Below are positions 53,564 through 61,922 of a stretch of DNA of 64,000 bases, in pieces. The DNA comes from Rhizobium sp. CB3090. GTDB taxonomy: Bacteria; Pseudomonadota; Alphaproteobacteria; Rhizobiales; Rhizobiaceae. Position 1 is the stretch's first letter, and every line of letters starts with the position of its first letter. The notes beneath the pieces were generated by a model. That model did not search any database, was not told the origin of the DNA, and was given only the letters and a program-made list of their open reading frames with translations. Where the stretch lies: positions 1,364,001 to 1,428,000 of the forward strand of contig NZ_CP121663.1 in the NCBI RefSeq assembly GCF_029714285.1, read 5' to 3'. The position numbers and the translations under genes were made by a program.

Positions 53564-54919
53564 ATGCGTGAAACCAATTTCATCATCGAAAACAACGCCC
53601 GTCACCTGTGGCATCCGATGGCTCATCCCGCGGAAATGCAGGCCAATCCGCCGCGCATCATCAATTCCGGCGAAGGCGTTGAGATCGTCGATATCCATGG
53701 CAGGAAGGTGCTGGACGCGGTCGGCGGCCTCTGGAACGTCAACCTCGGCTATTCCTGCGAGCCGGTGAAGAAGGCGATCCGCGACCAGCTCGACGAGCTG
53801 CCCTATTATTCGACCTTCCGCGGCACGACGAACTCGCCGCTGATCGAACTCTCCTACGAGCTTGCCGAATGGTTCAAGCCGGATGGCCTCAGCCGTTCCT
53901 TCTTCACCTCCGGCGGCTCGGATTCAGTCGAAACCTGCCTACGGCTGGCGCGTCAGTACCATAAGGTCAATGGCCAGCCGGAGCGCACCAAATTCGTCGC
54001 GCTGAAGAAGGGCTATCACGGCACGCATTTCGGCGGCGCCTCCGTCAACGGCAACCAGAACTTTCGCCGCAACTACGAGCCGCTGCTGCCGGGCGTCATC
54101 CACCTGCCCGCTCCCTTTACCTATCGCAACCCGTTCAACACGACCGACGGCGCGGAGATTGCGGCTGCCATCGGCAGGCTCTTCGAGGATGAAATCGCCT
54201 TCCAGGGTGCCGATACCATCGCCGCGCTAATCGTCGAGCCGGTGCTTGGCGCCGGCGGCGTCATCGTTCCGCACGAGACCTTCCTGCCGCTGATGCGCGA
54301 TATCTGTGATCGGCACGGCATCCTGCTGATCGCCGACGAAGTGATCACGGCCTTCGGCCGCACCGGTGCCTGGACCGGATCGCGCCTCTGGGGCGTCCAG
54401 CCGGACCTGATGTCGACCGCAAAGGCGATCACCAACGGTTATTTCCCCTTCGGAGCCGTGATGATCGGAGACAAGGTGGCGCAGGTTTTCGAGAGCAACA
54501 AGAGTGCGGTCGGCAGCATTGGTCACGGCTACACCTATTCCGGCCACCCGGTCGGTGCGGCCGCAGCCCTTGCCACATTGAAGGAAACCAAGCGGCTCAA
54601 CGTCGCGGCCAACGCGGCGGCGCGCGGTGAAGAGCTGCTGGCCGGCCTGAAGAAGCTGCAGGACAAGCATGAGCTGGTAGGCGACGTGCGTGGCAAGGGC
54701 TTGATGTGCGCTCTCGAACTTGTCAGCCACCGCGCGAAGAAGAGCGGTGCTGCCAAGGATGTCGTGCAGAAGGTTCAGGATGCGACCTATGACGCCGGCG
54801 TTCTGATCCGCACCTCGGGCGTGAACGTCATCATGTCGCCGCCGCTGATCGTGACCGCCGAGAATGTTCAGACTATCTTGACCGCGCTCGACGCAGGTCT
54901 CGCCGCGGCGAGGGGCTGA
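53564..54919 (+). CDS. Class III omega-aminotransferase
   Basis: A 451-residue PLP enzyme; AAGAGGAA precedes the ATG. Motifs: HLWHPMAHP, FFTSGGSDSVETCLRLAR (phosphate-binding loop), LIADEVITAFGRTG (PLP Asp), and the Schiff-base Lys in STAKAITNGYFPFGAV. It resembles amine:pyruvate/putrescine-type aminotransferases and could deaminate tyramine, dopamine or a related amine to the arylacetaldehyde. Confidence 0.93.
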   Translation: MRETNFIIENNARHLWHPMAHPAEMQANPPRIINSGEGVEIVDIHGRKVLDAVGGLWNVNLGYSCEPVKKAIRDQLDELPYYSTFRGTTNSPLIELSYELAEWFKPDGLSRSFFTSGGSDSVETCLRLARQYHKVNGQPERTKFVALKKGYHGTHFGGASVNGNQNFRRNYEPLLPGVIHLPAPFTYRNPFNTTDGAEIAAAIGRLFEDEIAFQGADTIAALIVEPVLGAGGVIVPHETFLPLMRDICDRHGILLIADEVITAFGRTGAWTGSRLWGVQPDLMSTAKAITNGYFPFGAVMIGDKVAQVFESNKSAVGSIGHGYTYSGHPVGAAAALATLKETKRLNVAANAAARGEELLAGLKKLQDKHELVGDVRGKGLMCALELVSHRAKKSGAAKDVVQKVQDATYDAGVLIRTSGVNVIMSPPLIVTAENVQTILTALDAGLAAARG

Positions 54920-54921
54920 TC

Positions 54922-56205
54922 ATGTCCGATAACGCAACCCTCATCGCGCGCCGCGAACGACTTCTCGGCCGAAACATGTCGCTCTTCTATGATGATCCGG
55001 TGCATCTGGTACGCGGCGAAGGCGTTTGGCTCTGGGATGCCGATGGCCGCAAATATCTCGATTGCTACAACAATGTGCCGCATGTCGGCCATTGTCATCC
55101 CCGCGTGGTGGAAGCGATCACGCAGCAGGCCTCCACGCTGAATACGCATACCCGCTACCTGCATGAAGGCATTCTCGACTATGTCGAGCGGCTGACGGCG
55201 ACTTTCGACAAGAGCCTTAATGCCGCGATCCTGACCTGCACGGGCAGCGAAGCGAACGACGTGGCGCTACGTATGGCGCAGGCAGTGACAGGTAAGACCG
55301 GCGTCATCGCCACGAACCACACCTATCATGGCAATACGACCGCCGTGTCGCAGCTATCGACCCGCATGCCGCCGCTCGGAGGCTTCGGCGGCCATGTCCG
55401 GCATGTACCGGCGCCGGACAGCTACCGTCCGTTTGGCGGTGAAGGCGGCGACGCCTTTGCTGCGATATTTGCAGCCGAAGTCGAAAAGGCGATCGCCTCG
55501 CTTCAGGATAGCCCGCACGGCTTCTCGGCCATCATCATCGATCCATTCTTTGCCAATGAAGGCTTTCCGGATCTGCCGCCGGGCTTTCTCGACAAGACCG
55601 TTGCAGCCGTGCGCAAGGCCGGCGGTCTGGTGATCACCGACGAGGTGCAGCCCGGCTTCGGCCGCACAGGCTCGCACATGTGGGGCCATCAGCGCGCCGG
55701 TATCGTTCCCGATATTGTCACGCTCGGCAAGCCGATGGCCAACGGCCATCCGGTCGGCGGCGTCATTGCCAATGTCGATACGATAAATGCCTTCCGCAAA
55801 GCATTCCGCTACTTCAACACCTTCGGCGGCAATCCGGTCTCCTGTGCGGCGGCGATGGCCGTGCTCGATGTCATCGAGGATGAAAGCCTCGTCGAGAATG
55901 CCCTCAATGTCGGCGAATACACGCGTGACGCCTTCAAGAGGCTTGCCGAGAAACATTCGATCATCGGCGATGTGCGCGGCAGCGGCCTCTTCATGGGCAC
56001 CGAATTCGTGCTCGACAAAGAAACGAAGGAGCCTGCCACCGCTCAGGCGACCCGGATCGTCAACGCCATGCGCGAGCGCGGCGTGCTGATGGGCAAGATT
56101 GGCATTCACCAATGCGCCACAAAGATTCGCCCGCCGATGCCATTCTCCAAGGACAATGCCGACTTCATGTTGTCGATCTTCGACGACGTGTTATCCGGCC
56201 TGTGA
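54922..56205 (+). CDS. Class III PLP enzyme, amino-alcohol-phosphate phospho-lyase type
   Basis: A 427-residue enzyme whose motifs match the AGXT2L/ethanolamine-phosphate phospho-lyase subgroup more than transaminases: YLDCYNNVPHVGHCHP, TCTGSEANDVALRMA, ITDEVQPGFGRTGSHMWG, VPDIVTLGKPMANGHPVGGV (with the Schiff-base Lys) and YFNTFGGNPVSCA. Such enzymes release ammonia and phosphate from a phosphorylated amino alcohol to give an aldehyde. The gene just downstream encodes an APH-fold kinase, the expected partner. An ordinary aminotransferase cannot be excluded. Confidence 0.85.
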   Translation: MSDNATLIARRERLLGRNMSLFYDDPVHLVRGEGVWLWDADGRKYLDCYNNVPHVGHCHPRVVEAITQQASTLNTHTRYLHEGILDYVERLTATFDKSLNAAILTCTGSEANDVALRMAQAVTGKTGVIATNHTYHGNTTAVSQLSTRMPPLGGFGGHVRHVPAPDSYRPFGGEGGDAFAAIFAAEVEKAIASLQDSPHGFSAIIIDPFFANEGFPDLPPGFLDKTVAAVRKAGGLVITDEVQPGFGRTGSHMWGHQRAGIVPDIVTLGKPMANGHPVGGVIANVDTINAFRKAFRYFNTFGGNPVSCAAAMAVLDVIEDESLVENALNVGEYTRDAFKRLAEKHSIIGDVRGSGLFMGTEFVLDKETKEPATAQATRIVNAMRERGVLMGKIGIHQCATKIRPPMPFSKDNADFMLSIFDDVLSGL

Positions 56206-56212
56206 GGCTGAT

Positions 56213-57232
56213 ATGGCTGATCAGTTGCCGCAGACCATCCGCGATGCTTTGCAGAAGCGTGCGCTGGAGGCACTCGACCATTGGCCGGTGCAGGCCCACG
56301 AACCTCTCCTGATGAAATATCGGGAGAATGCCGTCTTCCGCATTACTCTCGAAGATGGAAAGTTCGCGGCCCTGCGGCTGCATCGGCCGGGCTATCATGA
56401 CGAGACAAGCCTGCGCTCGGAGCTGCAATTCATGGCCGCCCTCAAGCTCGGCGGTCTCGACGTGCCGAGCCCGGTTCCGACGAGCAATGAGCAGAGCCTC
56501 ATTCTCCTGCCGGCCAACAAGCTTTTTCCCGAACAGCATGCCGACGTGGTGAGCTGGATCGACGGCGTTCCGCTTGGGCAAAGCGGTATGCCGCTGTCGC
56601 AATCGGCTAATACGCAGGCGGATATCTTCTTCCGCATCGGCCACGGCATGGCCATCATGCACGAGCTTGCCGATGCCTGGGAGACACCAGAGCACTTTCG
56701 CCGTCCAGCATGGGACGCCGAAGGCTTGCTCGGAGAAAAGCCGCTCTGGGGACGCTTCTGGGATTGCCCGGGGCTTCCTCCCCAAAGCATTGCCGTACTT
56801 TCAACATTGCGCGATGAGCTGCGCCAGGCGCTTACGGCGATATCTCCAGGCGACCTGGACTACGGATTGATCCATGCCGATCTCGTGCGGGAAAATATCT
56901 TCCTGACGGAAAACGAAAGCAAAGTTGCCTTCATCGATTTCGACGATGCAGGGCATGGCTTCCGCCTCTTCGATCTCGCGACGACCCTGCTGAAAAACCG
57001 CAACGAGCCGGCCTATCCGGCAATCGAGAAAGCGCTGATATCAGGCTATCGCAGCCGACGTGTGTTTTCCGACGCGGCACTGGCGAGCCTGCCGCTCTTC
57101 ATGGTGCTGAGGAACCTCACCTATATCGGATGGCTTGCCGAACGCGCGGAAATTCCTGGCGCGGCAGAGCGCCTGTCCCATTACGTCGCTGAAAGTTTGG
57201 AGATGGCAAGAAAGCTCAATAAGGCAGCTTGA
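56213..57232 (+). CDS. APH-fold small-molecule kinase (hydroxylysine/amino-alcohol kinase-like)
   Basis: A 339-residue phosphotransferase. FAALRLHRPGYHD carries the ATP-site region, HADLVRENIFL is the catalytic HxDxxxxN loop, and FIDFDDAGHGFRLFDLA the metal-binding Asp. It resembles hydroxylysine kinase and bacterial proteins encoded beside or fused to class III phospho-lyases. I infer that it phosphorylates a hydroxyl beta to an amine, preparing the substrate for the preceding enzyme. Confidence 0.82.
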   Translation: MADQLPQTIRDALQKRALEALDHWPVQAHEPLLMKYRENAVFRITLEDGKFAALRLHRPGYHDETSLRSELQFMAALKLGGLDVPSPVPTSNEQSLILLPANKLFPEQHADVVSWIDGVPLGQSGMPLSQSANTQADIFFRIGHGMAIMHELADAWETPEHFRRPAWDAEGLLGEKPLWGRFWDCPGLPPQSIAVLSTLRDELRQALTAISPGDLDYGLIHADLVRENIFLTENESKVAFIDFDDAGHGFRLFDLATTLLKNRNEPAYPAIEKALISGYRSRRVFSDAALASLPLFMVLRNLTYIGWLAERAEIPGAAERLSHYVAESLEMARKLNKAA

Positions 57233-57249
57233 CATCCTCCATATAATTG

Positions 57250-57261
57250 TTAACGTGTTAA
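57250..57261. promoter_or_regulatory. TTAAC palindrome upstream of hpaF
   Basis: TTAAC-GT-GTTAA, in the 54-base gap between kinase and hpaF and 25 bases before the ATG. It is similar to TTAAC-AC-ATTAA inside the repeat before hpaB. Confidence 0.45.
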
Positions 57262-57286
57262 GTAATTGGGAGTTCGGGAGGACTTC

Positions 57287-57673
57287 ATGCCACATCTCGC
57301 CATCGAATATTCGGCCAATCTGCAGGGTCGTGCCGACATCGGCGCGCTCTGCGATCGGCTGTTGAAGACGGTCCTCGAGACCGGCCTTTTCGAGGTCGGT
57401 GCCGTGCGCGTGCGCGCCTTTCGCGCCGATCACTACGCAATCGCCGACAAGCTGCCCGAGAATGCCTTCGTCGATCTGAACTTCCGCATTGGGAAAGGTC
57501 GCACGGACGAAGAGAAAAAGCGCGCCGGCGAAGCGATCTTTGCCGCGGCCGTCGACGTTCTCGGCCCCCTCTTCGAGACGCCGCATTTCGCCCTCTCGCT
57601 GGAAATCCGCGAGATCGATGCGGAACTGAGCTGGAAGAAGAACGCCATCCATCCGCGGCTGCGCGGCAAGTAA
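57287..57673 (+). CDS. hpaF: 5-carboxymethyl-2-hydroxymuconate delta-isomerase
   Basis: A 128-residue tautomerase-superfamily protein with GGGAGGA upstream. Pro2 becomes the catalytic Pro1 after Met removal (MPHLAIEYSAN). FVDLNFRIGKGRT and FALSLEIREID are typical of CHMI. It isomerises the product of HpaE in the homoprotocatechuate meta pathway. Confidence 0.93.
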   Translation: MPHLAIEYSANLQGRADIGALCDRLLKTVLETGLFEVGAVRVRAFRADHYAIADKLPENAFVDLNFRIGKGRTDEEKKRAGEAIFAAAVDVLGPLFETPHFALSLEIREIDAELSWKKNAIHPRLRGK

Positions 57674-57714
57674 TAATCCCTTCGCGGGACGACAAAACAT
57701 CAAAGGAATAGACG

Positions 57715-59232
57715 ATGTCCAAACTGCAGGAAAACATCGCAAAGGCGGAAACCTATCTTGCCCGGTTCAAGGAGCGCGGCGTCCTGAACCGCATCAATGG
57801 CGAGGATGTGCCTGGTGACGATGGTTCCAGCTTCGAGACGATCTCGCCCGTCGATCTGAAGCCGATCGCCACCGTCGCCCGCGGCAAGGTGGCCGATATC
57901 GACCGCGCGGCAAGAGCCGCAAAGGCCGCCTTTGCCGAATGGGCCGCCATGCCCGGCGAGGCGCGCAAGAAGCTCCTGCACAAAATCGCCGACGCGATCG
58001 TCGCTCGCGCCGAAGAGATCGCCTTCGTTGAATGCATGGATACCGGACAGTCGCTGAAGTTCATGGCCAAGGCAGCCCTGCGCGGGGCCGAGAACTTCCG
58101 CTTCTTCGCCGACCGCGCACCGGAGGCCCGGGATGGCAAGGCGCTGCGCGCCGAAGGCCAGATGAACCTGACGACGCGCGTGCCGATCGGCCCCGTCGGC
58201 ATCATCACGCCCTGGAATACGCCCTTCATGCTGTCGACCTGGAAGATCGCGCCGGCGCTTGCCGCCGGATGCACCATCGTTCACAAGCCGGCCGAATTCT
58301 CGCCGCTGACCGCGCGTCTGCTGGTGGAAATTGCCGAGGAAGCCGGCCTGCCGAAGGGTGTCTGGAATCTTGTCAACGGCTTTGGCGAGGATGCCGGCCG
58401 CGCGCTGACGGAACATCCGTTGATCAAGGCGATCGGCTTCGTTGGCGAAAGCCGCACCGGCTCGATGATCATGAAGCAGGGCGCAGACACGCTGAAGCGC
58501 GTGCATTTCGAGCTCGGCGGCAAGAACCCGGTCATCGTCTTTGCCGATGCCGATCTCGAGCACGCGGCCGACGCCGCCGTCTTCATGATTTATTCGCTGA
58601 ATGGCGAACGCTGCACCTCGTCCTCGCGCCTGCTGGTCGAGGAAAGTGTCTACGACAAGTTCACCAACCTCGTCGCCGAGAAGGCCAAGCGCATCAAGGT
58701 CGGTCATCCGCTGGATCCGGAAACCGTCATCGGCCCGCTCGTGCATCCGGTGCATGAACAGAAGGTACTGGAATATATTGAGATCGGCCGATCGGAGGGC
58801 GCAACGCTCGCCGCCGGCGGCGAGAAGGTCAACGGCCCGGGCGGCGGTTGCTATGTCTCCCCCACCCTGTTCACCGGTGCCAACAACCAGATGCGCATCG
58901 CCCAGGAAGAAATCTTCGGGCCGGTGCTGACCGCCATCGCCTTCAAAGACGAGGCCGATGCGCTCGCCCTTGCCAACGATGTCCAATACGGCCTGACCGG
59001 CTACCTGTGGACGTCGGATGTGACCCGCGCCTTCCGTTTCACCGATCATCTCGAAGCCGGGATGATCTGGGTGAACTCGGAAAACATCCGCCATCTGCCG
59101 ACCCCCTTCGGCGGGGTCAAGAGCTCCGGCATCGGCCGCGACGGCGGCGACTGGTCTTTCGATTTTTACATGGAAACCAAGAACATCGCCTTCGCCACCA
59201 AGCCGCACGCCATTCAGAAACTCGGCGGCTGA
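57715..59232 (+). CDS. hpaE: 5-carboxymethyl-2-hydroxymuconate semialdehyde dehydrogenase
   Basis: A 505-residue NAD-dependent ALDH with TPWNTPFMLSTWKIAPALAAG, general base Glu in FELGGKNPVIVFADA and catalytic Cys in NGERCTSSSRLL. The C-terminal VKSSGIGRDGGDWSFDFYME is the HpaE form. It oxidises the ring-cleavage semialdehyde to the dicarboxylate. Confidence 0.94.
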   Translation: MSKLQENIAKAETYLARFKERGVLNRINGEDVPGDDGSSFETISPVDLKPIATVARGKVADIDRAARAAKAAFAEWAAMPGEARKKLLHKIADAIVARAEEIAFVECMDTGQSLKFMAKAALRGAENFRFFADRAPEARDGKALRAEGQMNLTTRVPIGPVGIITPWNTPFMLSTWKIAPALAAGCTIVHKPAEFSPLTARLLVEIAEEAGLPKGVWNLVNGFGEDAGRALTEHPLIKAIGFVGESRTGSMIMKQGADTLKRVHFELGGKNPVIVFADADLEHAADAAVFMIYSLNGERCTSSSRLLVEESVYDKFTNLVAEKAKRIKVGHPLDPETVIGPLVHPVHEQKVLEYIEIGRSEGATLAAGGEKVNGPGGGCYVSPTLFTGANNQMRIAQEEIFGPVLTAIAFKDEADALALANDVQYGLTGYLWTSDVTRAFRFTDHLEAGMIWVNSENIRHLPTPFGGVKSSGIGRDGGDWSFDFYMETKNIAFATKPHAIQKLGG

Positions 59233-59262
59233 GCCGACCGCGCGTATAAAGAGGAGGAACAA

Positions 59263-60243
59263 ATGCCCCTGCCGAAACCCAATCTCTATCCGCCCTTCAA
59301 CATCGTGCGCCTCAGCCATGTCGAATTCGGCGTCACCGATCTCGCCAAGTCCCGCGCCTTCTATGTCGACACGCTCGGCCTGCAGGTGACGGACGAGACC
59401 GCGGACACGATTTACCTGCGGGCGATGGAGGAACGTGGCCATCACTGCATCGTGCTGAAAAAGTCCGACAAGGCCGAAGCCCGCGATCTCGGCTTCAAGG
59501 TGTTCGGCGACGAGGATCTTGACAAGGCTGCGCATTTCTTCAAGGGCAAGGACCTGCCGGTGGAGTGGGTCGAGCGCCCCTACCAGGCGCGGACCTTCCG
59601 AACGCGCGACCCGCATGGCATTCCCCTCGAATTCTATTCGAAGATGGACCGCCTGCCGCCGATCCACCAGAGATACGCGCTCTACAAGGGCGTGAAGCCG
59701 CTGCGCATCGACCACTTCAACTGCTTCTCGACCAATGTCGATGAAAGCGTCGCCTTCTACAACGAACTCGGCTTCCGCGTGACCGAATATACCGAGGACG
59801 AGGAAACCGGCCGCCTCTGGGCCGCCTGGACGCATCGCAAGGGCGGCGTCCATGACATCGCCTTTACCAACGGCCGCGGTCCGCGCCTGCACCACACCGC
59901 ATTCTGGGTGCCGACGCCGCTCAACATCATCGACCTGCTCGACTTGATGGCGACCACCGGCTGGGTTGCCAATATCGAGCGCGGTCCAGGCCGTCACGGC
60001 ATCTCCAACGCCTTTTTCCTCTACATTCTCGATCCGGACGGCCATCGTATCGAGATCTATTGCTCGGATTATCAGACCGTCGATCCCGATCTGGAGCCGA
60101 TCAAGTGGGACCTCAAGGATCCGCAGCGCCAGACATTGTGGGGCGCGCCCGCTCCCAAATCCTGGTTCGAACATGGTAGCCTGTTTGCCGGTGCGGAAGT
60201 GGCCGAGCCTGATTTGAAGGCACAGCCGATTATCGCGCCTTAA
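59263..60243 (+). CDS. hpaD: Homoprotocatechuate 2,3-dioxygenase, type I extradiol
   Basis: A 326-residue vicinal-oxygen-chelate enzyme with AGGAGGAA before the ATG. Two VOC modules; the catalytic one has metal ligands His151 (IDHFNCFS), His210 or His211 (RLHHTAFWV) and Glu264 (IEIYCSDY), offset by a few residues from the Fe/Mn enzymes of Brevibacterium and Arthrobacter. It cleaves the ring of 3,4-dihydroxyphenylacetate, the central step of this locus. Confidence 0.95.
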   Translation: MPLPKPNLYPPFNIVRLSHVEFGVTDLAKSRAFYVDTLGLQVTDETADTIYLRAMEERGHHCIVLKKSDKAEARDLGFKVFGDEDLDKAAHFFKGKDLPVEWVERPYQARTFRTRDPHGIPLEFYSKMDRLPPIHQRYALYKGVKPLRIDHFNCFSTNVDESVAFYNELGFRVTEYTEDEETGRLWAAWTHRKGGVHDIAFTNGRGPRLHHTAFWVPTPLNIIDLLDLMATTGWVANIERGPGRHGISNAFFLYILDPDGHRIEIYCSDYQTVDPDLEPIKWDLKDPQRQTLWGAPAPKSWFEHGSLFAGAEVAEPDLKAQPIIAP

Positions 60244-60254
60244 GCGTTACCCTT

Positions 60255-60282
60255 GAGAGCGGGCAGGAAAACGCCCGCTCTC
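60255..60282 (+). terminator. Hairpin between hpaD and semialdehyde dehydrogenase
   Basis: A perfect 10-bp stem (GAGAGCGGGC/GCCCGCTCTC) with an 8-base loop but no U-tract. It may attenuate or stabilise the message within the operon rather than terminate it fully. Confidence 0.55.
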
Positions 60283-60311
60283 ATCAACGTTCGCGAGGCG
60301 AGGAAACAGTC

Positions 60312-61766
60312 ATGAAATTGAAAGACACAACATTGTTCCGGCAAGCCGCATTGGTCGGCGACGAGTGGATCGAAGCCGATCCATCCAATGCGATCAGGGT
60401 CGACAATCCGGCGACGGGCGAGATCATCGGCCTTGTTCCCAATCTGGGGGCTGCGGAAACCAAGAAGGCGATTGCCGCAGCCGAACTTGCACAGAAAGAA
60501 TGGGCAACCCGCACCGCCAAGGAGCGCTCCGGGATCCTGCGGCGCTGGTTCGAGCTGATGATGGAAAACCAGGACGACCTCGGACGCATCCTGACGACCG
60601 AACAGGGCAAGCCGCTTCCTGAGGCCAAGGGCGAAATCGCCTATGGCGCAAGCTTTGTCGAATGGTTCGCCGAAGAGGCCCGCCGTGTCTATGGCGACAT
60701 CATCCCCGGCCACCAGAAGGACAAGCGTATTCTGGTGTTGAAGCAGCCGATCGGCGTGGTCGCGGCAATTACCCCCTGGAACTTCCCGAACGCCATGATC
60801 ACCCGCAAGGCCGGCCCTGCCTTTGCCGCCGGCTGCGCCATGGTCTTGAAGCCTGCCTCGCAGACGCCGTTCTCGGCGATCGCGATTGCGGTGCTTGCCG
60901 AACGCGCCGGCCTCCCCAAGGGCCTCTTCAGTGTACTGACCGGCTCAGCCCGCGCCATCGGCGGCGAGATGACGGCAAGCCCGGTCGTGCGCAAGCTGAC
61001 CTTCACCGGCTCGACCGAGGTGGGCGCCGAGCTCTATAAGCAGAGCGCGCCGACCATCAAGAAACTCGGGCTGGAGCTCGGCGGCAATGCGCCCTTTATC
61101 GTATTTGACGATGCTGACCTCGATGCCGCCGTCGAAGGGGCGCTGATCGCCAAGTTCCGCAACAACGGCCAGACCTGCGTCTGCGCTAACAGGCTCTATG
61201 TGCAGGACGGAGTCTACGATGCCTTTGCCGAAAAACTCTCCAAGGCCGTCGGCACGCTCAAGACCGGCAATGGCTTCGACAACGGCATCAATCTCGGCCC
61301 GCTGATCGACGAGGCAGCCCTTGCTAAAGTCGAGGAACATATTGCCGATGCGCTTTCCAAAGGCGGTCGCGTCGTTACCGGCGGTCACCGCCATCAGCTC
61401 GGCGGACGTTTCTATGAAGCGACCGTGCTGGCCGATGTCACGCCGACGATGGCTGTCGCCAGAGAAGAGACCTTCGGGCCGGTGGCTCCCCTCTTCCGCT
61501 TCAAGGATGAGGCGGATGTCATCGCTCAGGCCAACGACACCGAATTCGGCCTTGCCTCCTACTTCTACGCCAAGGATCTCGCCCGCGTCTTCAGGGTCGC
61601 CGAAGCGCTGGAATATGGCATGGTCGGTGTCAATACCGGCCTGATCTCGACGGCCGAAGCCCCCTTCGGCGGCGTCAAGCTCTCCGGCCTTGGCCGCGAG
61701 GGTTCGCGCTACGGCATCGAGGAGTTCACTGAAATCAAATATGTCTGCCTCGGCGGCGTCGTCTGA
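60312..61766 (+). CDS. gabD: Succinate-semialdehyde-type dehydrogenase
   Basis: A 484-residue ALDH: TPWNFPNAMITRKAGPAFAAG, Glu in LELGGNAPFIVFDDA, Cys in NGQTCVCANR, and the C-terminal LSGLGREGSRYGIEEF typical of GabD. The homoprotocatechuate pathway ends in pyruvate and succinic semialdehyde, so this enzyme can carry the latter into the TCA cycle. Confidence 0.92.
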   Translation: MKLKDTTLFRQAALVGDEWIEADPSNAIRVDNPATGEIIGLVPNLGAAETKKAIAAAELAQKEWATRTAKERSGILRRWFELMMENQDDLGRILTTEQGKPLPEAKGEIAYGASFVEWFAEEARRVYGDIIPGHQKDKRILVLKQPIGVVAAITPWNFPNAMITRKAGPAFAAGCAMVLKPASQTPFSAIAIAVLAERAGLPKGLFSVLTGSARAIGGEMTASPVVRKLTFTGSTEVGAELYKQSAPTIKKLGLELGGNAPFIVFDDADLDAAVEGALIAKFRNNGQTCVCANRLYVQDGVYDAFAEKLSKAVGTLKTGNGFDNGINLGPLIDEAALAKVEEHIADALSKGGRVVTGGHRHQLGGRFYEATVLADVTPTMAVAREETFGPVAPLFRFKDEADVIAQANDTEFGLASYFYAKDLARVFRVAEALEYGMVGVNTGLISTAEAPFGGVKLSGLGREGSRYGIEEFTEIKYVCLGGVV

Positions 61767-61922
61767 GGTCAAGGGAAGGCCCGAGATAAAGCATAACCCA
61801 TCCCTGGTTCAGTCTCATGGCGAGGCGGCCGCATTTGAAATGCTCAGCCAGCTATTCGCCGTGGGAATTGCGCAAGGGATGACACAGCGCCGAAACAACG
61901 CAGTACCAAATAGGGACGATAT
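61767..61922. other. Intergenic gap inside hpa run
   Basis: 156 bases without a supported gene; no terminator stem with U-tract seen, so the decarboxylase may still be in the same transcript. Confidence 0.4.

Noticed and set aside
55354..56112. 252-codon minus-strand frame
   Set aside because: Shadow of the phospho-lyase-type gene, no motif.
57700..60174. 824-codon open frame on the minus strand
   Set aside because: It lies wholly antisense to hpaF, hpaE and hpaD, which have clear family motifs. Long antisense frames arise from GC-ending codons in such DNA; the translation shows no domain.
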